This document shows positions 6,703 to 12,987 of a DNA stretch of 26,275 bases, one piece after another. This DNA is from a virus. The stretch spans positions 1 to 26,275 of IMG/VR virus record IMGVR_UViG_3300049846_000488; one strand, given 5' to 3'. The position numbers were made by a program, and so were the translations under genes. Every line of letters begins with the position of its first letter. Position 1 is the first letter of the stretch. Below the pieces are notes generated by a model. It was not told the origin of the DNA, did not search any database, and saw nothing but the letters and a program-made list of their open reading frames with translations.

Positions 6703-6872
6703 GGCGAAGTCATCTGGTGCTGATAGACATGGGCTTGCCAAAGATCAGAGCTATAACGACACATACCTTTGTAACAAGTGCGGTAATACATTTCTCCACC
6801 TTCCGCAGGTTCTAGAACTTCGATGTAACTACCGTCTTCAAAATCAGTCCGGCTCAAAATTGTCGGTTCCAT
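6699..6872 (-). CDS. Small hypothetical protein, 57 aa
   Basis: Begins MEPTILSRTDFEDGSYIEVL and has MYYRTCYKGMCRYSSDLWQA. I chose ATG at 6872 because a longer start (6959) would run deep into the upstream gene; at 6872 the overlap is 29 bases. Two Cys six residues apart could be a redox or metal pair, though nothing confirms this. It is the last gene of a ten-gene minus-strand train. Function unknown. Confidence 0.6.
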   Translation of the reverse strand: MEPTILSRTDFEDGSYIEVLEPAEGGEMYYRTCYKGMCRYSSDLWQAHVYQHQMTSP

Positions 6873-7224
6873 CGTTGTACAGGCTGCATTGATTAGCAAA
6901 ACGACCGTTCGGAAAGCTCTTGGCCTCAGGGAAACCAAGCGAGCAGCCGTTTCCTCCATTGTGGGCCAAGGTTGGTGCCCATTGAATGCAATCCCAGCAA
7001 CGAGGCGCTGTAGGTTCAGGATCTTCTAATGGTTCAAGCTTTTTGCCTGACCGAAAGGCTTGATAAATATTGTTAGCCCGCACAAAGGCAAGCCGTAACT
7101 CCTTGGTGTGAAGATCCACCTCTACTTGTTGCTCTGGCCGTGGGCCAAGGCGTATACGACAGCGCCAGTTCTCAAACAGCTTGTGCCGTTCAAGGATCAG
7201 TCTGTTATTGAAGAGGTGGATCAC
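6844..7224 (-). CDS. Four-cysteine (GFPEA-motif) protein, 126 aa
   Basis: The C-terminal third carries C76-x2-C79 (RCWDCIQW), C94 and C113 in GCSLGFPEAKSF and RFANQCSLYN. The same arrangement occurs in the 115-aa protein at 8030-8377, so these four Cys are probably a zinc or iron-sulfur site; that is inference. The N-terminal part (ENWRCRIRLGPRPEQQVEVD) is beta-rich and loosely similar to the start of the next upstream gene's product. Starts 2 bases after the upstream stop. Function unknown. Confidence 0.7.
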   Translation of the reverse strand: MIHLFNNRLILERHKLFENWRCRIRLGPRPEQQVEVDLHTKELRLAFVRANNIYQAFRSGKKLEPLEDPEPTAPRCWDCIQWAPTLAHNGGNGCSLGFPEAKSFPNGRFANQCSLYNDGTDNFEPD

Positions 7225-7226
7225 GA

Positions 7227-7460
7227 TCAGTCTTCCTCGCCGTAGGAAGGCATATGGAAGAGGCGTTCAAGGTTGAAATGATCCGGTGGCATTTCATCTG
7301 GCGCCTGGCCTTCACGGAACGGATCGTTTAGATCACGCACGATGTAGGTAACAGGTGTGTGGCGCAGACGGATTTGGATGGTTCCGACCCGAGGGCTTTT
7401 GGCCAGCACTCTGAAACACCAGTTTTCAAAGCGATTAAGGAAAGGAACTTTAATGGCCAT
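7227..7460 (-). CDS. Hypothetical protein, 77 aa
   Basis: Begins MAIKVPFLNRFENWCFRVLA and continues VGTIQIRLRHTPVTYIVRD. The FENW-x-R segment resembles FENWRCR in the following gene's product, which hints at an old duplication, but the match is short. No known domain. The gene is spaced 2 bases from both neighbours, as expected for one translationally coupled unit. Confidence 0.6.
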   Translation of the reverse strand: MAIKVPFLNRFENWCFRVLAKSPRVGTIQIRLRHTPVTYIVRDLNDPFREGQAPDEMPPDHFNLERLFHMPSYGEED

Positions 7461-7462
7461 GT

Positions 7463-7729
7463 TCAGGGTTTTGGCGGAACCAAATACGTTGTTAGAAGGG
7501 TGATAGCAACATCAGCGTACCGATTAGCCAGCTTGCTGTCAGTACCACCAACAGCACGGATGAGATCAGAACGGAAAACGTTGTAATCAAGGTCACGTAA
7601 GTTGCTGGCGACTTCACGAGAAAACTCATCCCAAAGACCGGTGTAAAGCTGATCGTTGCGTCCGGTGCGTTGGTAAATCATGTCCATGAAATCAGCACGG
7701 CGCTGGTCAAGTTCAGTGGCGGTCAGCAT
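7463..7729 (-). CDS. Hypothetical protein, 88 aa
   Basis: Starts MLTATELDQRRADFMDMIYQ and is helical and charged (LWDEFSREVASNLRDLDY, DLIRAVGG). The frame stays open upstream to 7879, but there the neighbouring frame is the better-looking protein, so I use the ATG at 7729, which overlaps the upstream gene by 17 bases. No motif recognised. Confidence 0.62.
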   Translation of the reverse strand: MLTATELDQRRADFMDMIYQRTGRNDQLYTGLWDEFSREVASNLRDLDYNVFRSDLIRAVGGTDSKLANRYADVAITLLTTYLVPPKP

Positions 7730-7910
7730 AGTTTTTGGCAGTAGCAAGGGCTTGGGAACGGGTATCGCAGAGCGGTCCGTACCAGACTGAATTGCCATCC
7801 CAGCACCAAGGCTGAAAGGCAGACATGACACCGTAACCAACCCAATCAGCTCCGTAGCAGTAATGCCGTGGACTGTCATATCGGTTGGCTTCCGCTTTGA
7901 TCGGCGCCAT
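7713..7910 (-). CDS. Small hypothetical protein, 65 aa
   Basis: The core reads SAFQPWCWDGNSVWYGPLCD, then TRSQALATAKNYADRH: an aromatic, Trp/Cys-rich front (two Cys) and a closing helix. This looks like a compact small domain, and it is the more natural of two open frames over 7729-7879. The ATG at 7910 overlaps the upstream gene by 35 bases; an internal Met at residue 29 is an alternative start. Function unknown. Confidence 0.5.
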   Translation of the reverse strand: MAPIKAEANRYDSPRHYCYGADWVGYGVMSAFQPWCWDGNSVWYGPLCDTRSQALATAKNYADRH

Positions 7911-8091
7911 TGGCTATTGGGCAGTTTGCCGTTTGATAGCGGATGAATGGCTGGAGCGCAGCGTACATACGGGCACAGTCGTCAATCGTGTGATTGTTGA
8001 ACCGTGGCGCCCAGTATTCAGCGAGGCATTCAATCAGTACAGCTTGGATTTCGCTGGTAGAGGTGACAGGCTGCTGCGAAAAATGGTTCAT
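7876..8091 (-). CDS. Small hypothetical protein, 71 aa
   Basis: Begins MNHFSQQPVTSTSEIQAVLI and contains ECLAEYWAPRFN and IDDCARMYAALQPFIRYQ. Helical, soluble, no recognised domain. It overlaps the end of the upstream 115-aa gene by 62 bases, long for this train, so the true start could be a rarer codon further in. Function unknown. Confidence 0.5.
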   Translation of the reverse strand: MNHFSQQPVTSTSEIQAVLIECLAEYWAPRFNNHTIDDCARMYAALQPFIRYQTANCPIANGADQSGSQPI

Positions 8092-8377
8092 CTATGGCCT
8101 CGGGGAAGCCGTAGGAACATTCACCCTGTCGAAATTCCGCACAGTTTGTACAGAGTTTGGCGCGGGCAACGTAATCACGGCGGACTGATTCTTTAACGCG
8201 GACTGGAATGCGTGGAATTTCAGGGGCAACGTCTGTCCATGATCTTCTGTTGCGTATCAAGGAAATCGCCTGCCGAGTTACATCTAACTGATCAGCCAGC
8301 TCTTGATTGGTTTGAGTTGACTGGAGGATATAAATGATCTTGGCAGGCGTGAGCTTGGTTTTATTGGTACGCGCCAT
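8030..8377 (-). CDS. HTH protein with four-cysteine GFPEA motif, 115 aa
   Basis: Residues ~8-50 form a helix-turn-helix (NQELADQLDVTRQAISLIRN then RRSWTDV), like the DNA-binding tails attached to HNH nucleases and phage regulators. The C-terminal half has C76-x2-C79, C87 and C104 (LCTNCAEFRQGECSYGFPEA, FFAAACHLYQ), matching the cysteine pattern of the 6844-7224 protein. It is probably a small DNA-binding protein with a metal-stabilised domain, perhaps a regulator; this is inference. It overlaps the upstream gene by 17 bases. Confidence 0.7.
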   Translation of the reverse strand: MARTNKTKLTPAKIIYILQSTQTNQELADQLDVTRQAISLIRNRRSWTDVAPEIPRIPVRVKESVRRDYVARAKLCTNCAEFRQGECSYGFPEAIDEPFFAAACHLYQRNPSCTD

Positions 8378-8558
8378 TGATGGTGGGTAGCTTCACCTCA
8401 CTGTGTTTGTCTGGTGTGATCCAGCGAAGGTCGTTGTAAACAGGCCCCCATGTTTCAAAGGCAAGCTGTTTGGCCTCGGGAAATCCACAGGCCACCACCC
8501 AGTCGTAGACGTTGATGGATGGAATGGTGAAGTAAAAACGACGTGGTTGTGGTTGCAT
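8361..8558 (-). CDS. Small hypothetical protein, 65 aa
   Basis: Begins MQPQPRRFYFTIPSINVYDW and contains VVACGFPEAKQLAFETWGPV. ATG 8558 lies 2 bases after the upstream stop, so I prefer it to the longer start at 8654. The CGFPEA string echoes the motif of the cysteine proteins, but the other Cys are absent. Function unknown. Confidence 0.58.
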   Translation of the reverse strand: MQPQPRRFYFTIPSINVYDWVVACGFPEAKQLAFETWGPVYNDLRWITPDKHSEVKLPTINGAYQ

Positions 8559-8560
8559 GA

Positions 8561-8860
8561 TCAGCGGGTTTCGATGGGTCGCTTGGAAAGGTAAAGCTGT
8601 GAAACTTGATAAGTTGCGCCTGTGGCGAAGCTTTGAACGAGGTAGGTAGGCCATGAGCAGCCTTCTACCTTGCTGATGACTGTTGCTTCAACCTGAGGCC
8701 AGCCACGGACGTAACAAGGCATTCCAGGATGGAAGCGCCACAGGTCACGTTCAACTCTGACGCCGCGTGCATTGGGCGACATTTTGTAGATCTTTTGACT
8801 AGTTGAAATAACAGGCGCCACCATGCCGGAGCATTGAGCGGTGAGAACAACGAGGCTCAT
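8561..8860 (-). CDS. Hypothetical protein, 99 aa
   Basis: The part after residue 27 is beta-rich (WRFHPGMPCYVRGWPQVEAT, then LVQSFATGATYQVSQLYLSK) and resembles a small SH3-like or OB-like barrel, though this is only a composition-based guess. The ATG at 8860 overlaps the upstream stop as ATGA, supporting this start over the Met at residue 27. Function unknown. Confidence 0.6.
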   Translation of the reverse strand: MSLVVLTAQCSGMVAPVISTSQKIYKMSPNARGVRVERDLWRFHPGMPCYVRGWPQVEATVISKVEGCSWPTYLVQSFATGATYQVSQLYLSKRPIETR

Positions 8861-8994
8861 TTTGTGGTGGTGTAGACGGCGTGTTGAGTACCGCTGTGGT
8901 GAGCGGTTTTAAGAGTTAGGCCATCGTGAATGATGGCGCCGAAGATAAGGCCAGGGATCAGGATTTGCAGGATCCCGCAGAGGCAATTTTTCAT
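8857..8994 (-). CDS. Small membrane or lipoprotein-like protein, 45 aa
   Basis: Begins MKNCLCGILQILIPGLIFGA, so one hydrophobic helix near the N-terminus, with Cys at residues 4 and 6, then a hydrophilic tail (HDGLTLKTAHHSGTQH). I use ATG 8994 rather than 9081, since the extra residues overlap the promoter at 9061-9091. It is the first gene of the ten-gene train, about 60 bases after the predicted transcription start. Confidence 0.5.
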   Translation of the reverse strand: MKNCLCGILQILIPGLIFGAIIHDGLTLKTAHHSGTQHAVYTTTK

Positions 8995-9060
8995 GGTGTG
9001 GTGTGGGTTGTCGGTTGGCCGGATCGCTCCGGTTGGGTGAATGGTAGCGACTATTTGGGC

Positions 9061-9091
9061 GGAGTAAACCCCTAAATTCATGGTGTCGCAA
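9061..9091 (-). promoter_or_regulatory. Promoter with operator-like palindrome, reading into the small-gene train
   Basis: On the minus strand: -35 TTGCGA (9086-9091), a 17-base spacer, -10 TTTACT (9063-9068). The -10 sits inside the motif TTTAGGGGTTTACTCC (9061-9076), a one-base variant of the motif at 10937 and 12988. Transcription would start near 9056 and serve the genes from 8994 down to 6699. Confidence 0.6.
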
Positions 9092-9141
9092 TTCGTTACC
9101 TTGCCCTGTGTCTAGCGTGAATGTGGTATGCACTTCGGATC

Positions 9142-9369
9142 ATGGATAACGAAGCCTGGCAATGGATGCAGCTCAAGCCTGAACCCACCACAGCCTTTAA
9201 GGTCGAAACAGAAGCCCGGCGCCTAGAGAACACCCCAAACGCCGGGCCTATTGCTGCTCAGTTGTATCGCGCCTGGTCTATGCAGCAAACTTTGCTACAG
9301 CAGGCCACCAACCGTATTGCAGCTTTAGAACTGCAGTTAATAAAAGACAAATATCAAGAAGACAACTGA
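9142..9369 (+). CDS. Hypothetical protein, 75 aa
   Basis: Begins MDNEAWQWMQLKPEPTTAFK and continues VETEARRLENTPNAG and a coiled-coil-like tail (MQQTLLQQATNRIAALELQL). A start at 9121 adds seven residues and is possible. It is one of only two plus-strand genes in the minus-strand block; its start is ~50 bases beyond the -35 of the 9061 promoter on the other strand, so the pair is divergent. It overlaps the end of the converging HTH gene by 16 bases. Function unknown. Confidence 0.62.
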   Translation: MDNEAWQWMQLKPEPTTAFKVETEARRLENTPNAGPIAAQLYRAWSMQQTLLQQATNRIAALELQLIKDKYQEDN

Positions 9370-9701
9370 ACATCCTTCCACGTCTTGCCATATTTGATCA
9401 GATTGACGGTTGTAACATGCACGCCGTAATCGTTAGCGATCTTTTGCGCTGATTCACCGCCAGCAGCAAGACGGCGTTTGATTTCAGCCACCTTGTCAGG
9501 ATTTAGAGCACCGCGCTTGCGCTTGGCTTTACGACGCTTGCTAGTCAAAGCGGTTGGCTGATCATGTTCGGTTACAGCTTTGGGCTGTGCAGCACCACCA
9601 GCTTTGATGACCTGCGCTGATTCGATCAACCGTTGGATCTGGCCAATGCGGTTGTTCAGTTCGACGACTTGAGAATCGGTGAGGATGATCATGGAATCCA
9701 T
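9354..9701 (-). CDS. HTH DNA-binding protein, 115 aa
   Basis: The N-terminus is a short coiled coil (VVELNNRIGQIQRLIESAQ), followed by a basic linker (KRRKAKRKRG) and a C-terminal helix-turn-helix (VAEIKRRLAAGGESAQKIAN then DYGVHVTTVNLIKYGKTWKDV). The ending, with W108-K-D-V, matches W-T-D-V in the 8030-8377 protein, so both belong to one HTH type often attached to HNH nucleases. Likely a DNA-binding regulator, perhaps a dimer. Its ATG shares a base with the upstream stop (TGATG). Confidence 0.68.
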   Translation of the reverse strand: MDSMIILTDSQVVELNNRIGQIQRLIESAQVIKAGGAAQPKAVTEHDQPTALTSKRRKAKRKRGALNPDKVAEIKRRLAAGGESAQKIANDYGVHVTTVNLIKYGKTWKDVQLSS

Positions 9702-9997
9702 CAGAAAGAGGTTTCAGGGAGTTCGGGTTTGATAGGCGAAAAGGAGCCTTTATTGCCCCATTTGCCACCCCAGAGCGAAAAGCCGGTGTGCTCGGTGTAT
9801 TCATCCTTGCCTGTGTAGACGCGGATCTTTTGGCCTTTAGCTTCTGCCTGTTCAGCCATGCTCATCAGGTAGTTAGCCGCAGCCATAGCCTGCTCAGAGG
9901 TGAAATCGATGATGATCTGTTCCTCTGGAGCCTTGTCGCTTTTGCGATTGCGATTTTCCTGAATGCGGAATTTCGCCGTGAAGGCAATGTCAGCCAT
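9701..9997 (-). CDS. Hypothetical protein, 98 aa, in the recombination operon
   Basis: Begins MADIAFTAKFRIQENRNRKS, with IIIDFTSEQAMAAANYLMSM (beta strand then helix) and a Gly/Trp-rich end (GFSLWGGKWGNKGSFSPIKP). ATG 9997 overlaps the upstream RHH gene by 8 bases; a longer start at 10063 would overlap much more. Located between an RHH gene and an HTH gene behind the annealing protein, it may support DNA recombination, but no fold is recognised with confidence. Confidence 0.65.
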   Translation of the reverse strand: MADIAFTAKFRIQENRNRKSDKAPEEQIIIDFTSEQAMAAANYLMSMAEQAEAKGQKIRVYTGKDEYTEHTGFSLWGGKWGNKGSFSPIKPELPETSF

Positions 9998-10172
9998 TGT
10001 TTGATAGGAAGCTTGAGATGATGTAACGCAGCGCCTGATTGATGTTCTGGCCTGATTTGGCACAGTACACCTTCAGTTGCCGGTAGGTATCAGGCGGAAG
10101 TTTGGCCGCAACGATGGTGCGGTTTTTTCTCCGATTGATTTCCTCTTGTGTTTTGGGCCGTCGCCCTGTCAT
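9990..10172 (-). CDS. Ribbon-helix-helix DNA-binding protein, 60 aa
   Basis: The pattern RTIVAAKLPPDTYRQLKVYC then AKSGQNINQALRYIISSFL is a CopG/Arc-type ribbon-helix-helix: one beta strand (~18-25) and two helices, binding DNA as a dimer. A basic N-terminus (MTGRRPKTQEEINRRKNR) precedes it. Its ATG overlaps the annealing-protein stop as ATGA. It could regulate the phage's own promoters; it is a candidate for binding the repeated palindrome, though nothing proves this. Confidence 0.75.
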   Translation of the reverse strand: MTGRRPKTQEEINRRKNRTIVAAKLPPDTYRQLKVYCAKSGQNINQALRYIISSFLSNNG

Positions 10173-10882
10173 GCGGGATTGTCAGCGATGTACTTGGCAA
10201 TGAACTCCTTATGTTCAGGGAACTGAATACGGTCAGCGATACGCGGGGCCATAATCTTGAACTGCTTTTTAAAGGCAGTAATCAGGTCATCGCGTTTTTC
10301 GTAACCCTTGACCCAACCCTTGATTTCCTCAACTTCTTCATCGGTCAGAAAAACGACCTTTGATTCAGCCTTGGATTCGGTCTTGGTCTTTGCCTTGGGT
10401 TGAGTGTCCCGCACTTGGGACGGCTCCTTTGGCGCTTCTTGCTGCAGGGCTGGCTTAGCCGGTTCTTCGCGGTGCGGATTCTCTATTGCTTCCCGCGCCC
10501 AGAGCTGCCATGCAAGGCCGAATTGAGCGGCTGCAGCAGTACAAAGGCAACGCCGATGAGCATCAGTGAGATCACGGGCAGTGACCTTTTCAAATGCGAT
10601 GGCGTTGTTGCGGTTATCCATGATCGCCTGTGGGAAGGGCGGCGTATCGGATCCGTTGACGTGTTCAAAGCACCCGACCACATAAGCGGTTCCGTCGGGA
10701 GACTTCCAAACATGGCCGGTTTCTGGGTGAGCCTTGAGAGCAAACTGCCAGCCAGGCGCATGATCATGTAGTAAGTGGGCAACACGGCACCAGTTGACGT
10801 AATCAGCGGCGTATGAGCCTGTTCCTTTGGTTGATACGTCTTGCTGCGTGATGATGCCCCCAAGATTGGGGTAATCGGTCAT
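10169..10882 (-). CDS. Single-strand annealing protein, DUF1071/Sak3-like, 237 aa
   Basis: A phage recombinase that would anneal complementary single strands during replication-linked recombination. The N-terminal ~140 residues fit the family: DYVNWCRVAHLLHDHAPGWQ, GTAYVVGCFEHVNG, PPFPQAIMDNRNNAI, and the RNA/DNA-binding helix region ARDLTDAHRRCLCTAAAAQF then GLAWQLWARE. A low-complexity linker (~140-180, Glu/Pro/Lys-rich) joins a charged C-terminal domain (VFLTDEEVEEIKGWVKGYEK), probably for partner binding. It heads an operon with the RHH and HTH genes, under the 10937 promoter. Confidence 0.78.
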   Translation of the reverse strand: MTDYPNLGGIITQQDVSTKGTGSYAADYVNWCRVAHLLHDHAPGWQFALKAHPETGHVWKSPDGTAYVVGCFEHVNGSDTPPFPQAIMDNRNNAIAFEKVTARDLTDAHRRCLCTAAAAQFGLAWQLWAREAIENPHREEPAKPALQQEAPKEPSQVRDTQPKAKTKTESKAESKVVFLTDEEVEEIKGWVKGYEKRDDLITAFKKQFKIMAPRIADRIQFPEHKEFIAKYIADNPA

Positions 10883-10936
10883 AGGGTTTGTGCGGGTTGT
10901 GTGGTGATCGGTTGAGGACGGGCTTCGGACCCATCA

Positions 10937-10967
10937 GGAGTATACCCTTAAATGCAAAGGCTGTCTA
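10937..10967 (-). promoter_or_regulatory. Promoter with operator-like motif ahead of the annealing protein
   Basis: Minus strand: -35 TAGACA (10962-10967; five of six match TTGACA), 17-base spacer, -10 TATACT (10939-10944). The -10 lies in TTTAAGGGTATACTCC (10937-10952), the same motif as at 12988. The -35 overlaps the last codons of the gene at 10965. Start of transcription would be near 10932, about 50 bases before ATG 10882. Confidence 0.68.
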
Positions 10968-11708
10968 GATCTCTTCAAAGTGATATCCGGCGGTCTTATG
11001 CCCTTTGTCAACCGCCCGCGCAATGCACTGCCTTACAACAAATACATCACGAGCAGCGGCTCCCATGCTTGGGTAGATCTTGCCAGTTTCAATGCAGCGT
11101 ACACGTTTTTGTTTCCATTGCCGATCCGGGCGTTTCGGATATTTCCGCAGGATTTCCTTTGCCCATCGTGAATCTTCTAGCAACATCTGCAGACCAACCT
11201 CATTGGCCCCACCAAGCCGTGAAGGATGATGGCGTGCAAAATTCTTGAACATCTTAGTCGTTACATAATTAAATGTTTTCTTTTTGCTATCGCGTCGGTA
11301 TGTTTCAAGTGGATAATCCTTAAGACGCTTCCATCCCGCGATTGTGTCTCTAGATAGTCCAAGCATCTGGCCAAGTTTCATAAATGTATAAAACTCAACC
11401 GTTGGTCGATTAGAATAGCCAAAGGTTCTCAGCTTTTTATCTATTGCGTGCTTGCTTCGATCAGGGAGCCCATTAACACGTGCCCATAAATTAAACGAAC
11501 GCACAAGTCGTGACAGCGGCATCGTATTGACGTGATCAATTAGCCAATCTGTTTCTTCCTGCGTCCATAAGCGAACCCGTTTCCGTGGTTTATTGGCACA
11601 ACTACGACTGCAGGTTTTTCGCGTTGACGGTCTGCCATTGCGCAGAATTTTGATGTCAAACGCAGTGCCGCAAATTTTGCAAATACGGACGTACTTTGAT
11701 GCGTTCAC
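10965..11708 (-). CDS. Zinc-finger, SANT-like and NUMOD-like DNA-binding protein, 247 aa
   Basis: Three modules are visible. N-terminus: C10-x2-C13 and C33-x3-C37 (RICKICGTAF, KTCSRSCANK), a zinc finger. Then a SANT/Myb-like stretch (~47-100, RLWTQEETDWLIDHVNTMPL) and an HTH-like segment (~110-130, MLGLSRDTIAGWKRLKD). C-terminus (~204-247): VRCIETGKIYPSMGAAARDV ending HKTAGYHFEEI, like the NUMOD1 DNA-binding repeats attached to homing endonucleases. No nuclease motif is seen. It is probably a regulator or a nuclease-less homing relative. ATGA overlap with the RusA gene. Confidence 0.65.
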   Translation of the reverse strand: MNASKYVRICKICGTAFDIKILRNGRPSTRKTCSRSCANKPRKRVRLWTQEETDWLIDHVNTMPLSRLVRSFNLWARVNGLPDRSKHAIDKKLRTFGYSNRPTVEFYTFMKLGQMLGLSRDTIAGWKRLKDYPLETYRRDSKKKTFNYVTTKMFKNFARHHPSRLGGANEVGLQMLLEDSRWAKEILRKYPKRPDRQWKQKRVRCIETGKIYPSMGAAARDVFVVRQCIARAVDKGHKTAGYHFEEI

Positions 11709-12115
11709 AGTTTGTTAATGGTGATTAGGGCTCCTGGTAGTTCGCCTTCATTGGCGTATTGTTTTGTTGCTATTAATGTCACAACCTGCGAATCGTCTTT
11801 AATCAACACATTGGTAATACCGTCCAAGGTTGAGCGGCACAACTTATCAAGATCAGGCTTGGTGAACTTATAAAACGGCGCCTTGGGTTTGACTTCACCT
11901 TTACTGGTGTAGTGCGCCTTTGGGCGGCTGAACAGAAAGGTAATCAATACGCTGACAGGCTCATCAATCAACGCTTCGCCGGTTTCAAGCGCTGCCTGGC
12001 TGACGGCAAAACGCCATGGCTTGACTTTTTTTGATGCTTCCACCATGCGGCCATTGCCAACATGGCGCTTACTGCCTTGCGGTGCCGGCTCAATGCCCTG
12101 CACGGAAAACTTCAT
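11705..12115 (-). CDS. rusA: RusA-like Holliday junction resolvase, 136 aa
   Basis: A dimeric endonuclease that cuts four-way DNA junctions. Family marks: FSVQGIEPAPQGSKRHVG (3-20), a segment with KPWR, SRPKAHY, then TKPDLDKLCRSTLDGITN (85-102) with D88, D90 and D98, and KDDSQV (106-111) with D107/D108, followed by K118. These acidic residues bind Mg2+ in RusA. I place the start at ATG 12115, which overlaps the upstream small gene as ATGA, instead of a TTG six codons earlier. Length fits the family. Its neighbours suggest a role in recombination or in resolving replication forks before packaging. Confidence 0.86.
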   Translation of the reverse strand: MKFSVQGIEPAPQGSKRHVGNGRMVEASKKVKPWRFAVSQAALETGEALIDEPVSVLITFLFSRPKAHYTSKGEVKPKAPFYKFTKPDLDKLCRSTLDGITNVLIKDDSQVVTLIATKQYANEGELPGALITINKL

Positions 12116-12249
12116 TTCGTATGCGTCAGACAACGATTGAGGTGTTCAACTGGCGTGCTTAGTGTGATGCCCTGAACGTCAGGGCGCATGGATAGCAACC
12201 AAAACAGAAACCGCGTCTGCCAAGTCAGGTTGTAAGGGTTGTTAATCAT
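12112..12249 (-). CDS. Small hypothetical protein, 45 aa
   Basis: Reads MINNPYNLTWQTRFLFWLLS then MRPDVQGITLSTPVEHLNRC and LTHTK. It is amphipathic at the front and soluble after; no transmembrane call is certain. The ATGA overlap with rusA and the 9-base spacing from the upstream gene support it. Function unknown. Confidence 0.58.
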   Translation of the reverse strand: MINNPYNLTWQTRFLFWLLSMRPDVQGITLSTPVEHLNRCLTHTK

Positions 12250-12258
12250 TCGATTGCA

Positions 12259-12447
12259 TCAAACAATTTTCAAGATGTTTTTTTGTGGAATGGACTGGTA
12301 GTACAGGCTCTTGCGTTCGTCTTTTGGGTCAAGGGTCAGCAGGTACTGCACCAGCTCTGCCACGGCGTTTGTGTATTGCTCTGGATCCCATAGGTCGTAC
12401 TTGGCCAAGATGGCGTCAATACGGTCATCTACGGGAGAGCCAGCCAT
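12259..12447 (-). CDS. Small hypothetical protein, 62 aa
   Basis: Begins MAGSPVDDRIDAILAKYDLW and is helical and acidic (NAVAELVQYLLTLDPKDERK). Start ATG 12447 shares a base with the upstream stop (TGATG), so it is translationally coupled. No known domain. Confidence 0.65.
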   Translation of the reverse strand: MAGSPVDDRIDAILAKYDLWDPEQYTNAVAELVQYLLTLDPKDERKSLYYQSIPQKNILKIV

Positions 12448-12755
12448 CAGAACTCTGCCTTTGGCAGCGTCACTCTCCAGTATTCTGTTTCGCGCTTGGT
12501 GGCGACGCCTTCAAATTCCTCTAGCTGCTTAAGCTGCTTTACCGCTTCGCTGTATTGGTAGGTGGTTTTAACGCAACGCGTAACTTTGACTCCATTGGCG
12601 TTGAGGTTGCCGTCGTCGTCCTTCAGGTCGTCCATATCGCCTGCGGTGTACATCAGGGTAAGGTCATCCATGAGACGATCAAGGATTTCTTGATGACGTG
12701 CAATTTCCTTTTTGGTGCTGGCGATGACGCCAAGGAGTGTGCTGGGGTTGGTCAT
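12447..12755 (-). CDS. Coiled-coil hypothetical phage protein, 102 aa
   Basis: Helical N-terminus (LGVIASTKKEIARHQEILDR), an acidic loop (GDMDDLKDDDGNLNANG), then EAVKQLKQLEEFEGVATKRE and YWRVTLPKAEF. This resembles hypothetical proteins found near phage nucleases and recombination genes, but I do not know a function. First gene after the terminator at 12758-12783, so either some read-through from the 12988 promoter or an undetected promoter must drive it. Confidence 0.68.
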   Translation of the reverse strand: MTNPSTLLGVIASTKKEIARHQEILDRLMDDLTLMYTAGDMDDLKDDDGNLNANGVKVTRCVKTTYQYSEAVKQLKQLEEFEGVATKRETEYWRVTLPKAEF

Positions 12756-12757
12756 GG

Positions 12758-12783
12758 TGAAGAAAAGGCCCCGTAAGGGGCCA
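12758..12783 (-). terminator. Rho-independent terminator, minus strand
   Basis: On the minus strand GGCCCC-TTAC-GGGGCC followed by TTTTCTTC: a perfect 6-bp GC stem with a 4-base loop and a T-rich tail. It lies directly behind the 54-aa gene, so it would end or attenuate transcription from the 12988 promoter before the 12755 gene. Confidence 0.82.
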
Positions 12784-12788
12784 TGAGA

Positions 12789-12953
12789 TCAGAACAGAAG
12801 GCCGAGGCAGAAGCTCACGGCTGCAATCCATAAAGCAACGGTGATCTGTTCCTTGGATTCGTTCACCTGTTGTTCAAGGGTTGAAGTGGTGTCGGCTTGC
12901 TGTCGTAGCAGGTCGATTAACTGCGCCTTGGTGGCACGGTTGAAATTGGTCAT
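12789..12953 (-). CDS. Small membrane protein with coiled coil, 54 aa
   Basis: Begins MTNFNRATKAQLIDLLRQQA, continues with a coiled coil (TSTLEQQVNESKEQI) and ends in a transmembrane helix reaching the C-terminus (TVALWIAAVSFCLGLLF), so it is tail-anchored with the N-terminus in the cytoplasm. It has its own near-consensus promoter about 30 bases upstream and a terminator directly behind. Possibilities: superinfection exclusion, membrane-linked replication, or lysis control; the sequence does not decide. Confidence 0.66.
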   Translation of the reverse strand: MTNFNRATKAQLIDLLRQQADTTSTLEQQVNESKEQITVALWIAAVSFCLGLLF

Positions 12954-12987
12954 GGCGTTTCATGTCGTGGTGGCATCGCTGCCATAA

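Noticed and set aside
7730-7879. Upstream extension of the 88-aa protein to an ATGA-overlapping start at 7879
   Set aside because: The other frame (7713-7910) is more protein-like over this stretch; extension is Leu/Pro-rich and looks like a shadow.
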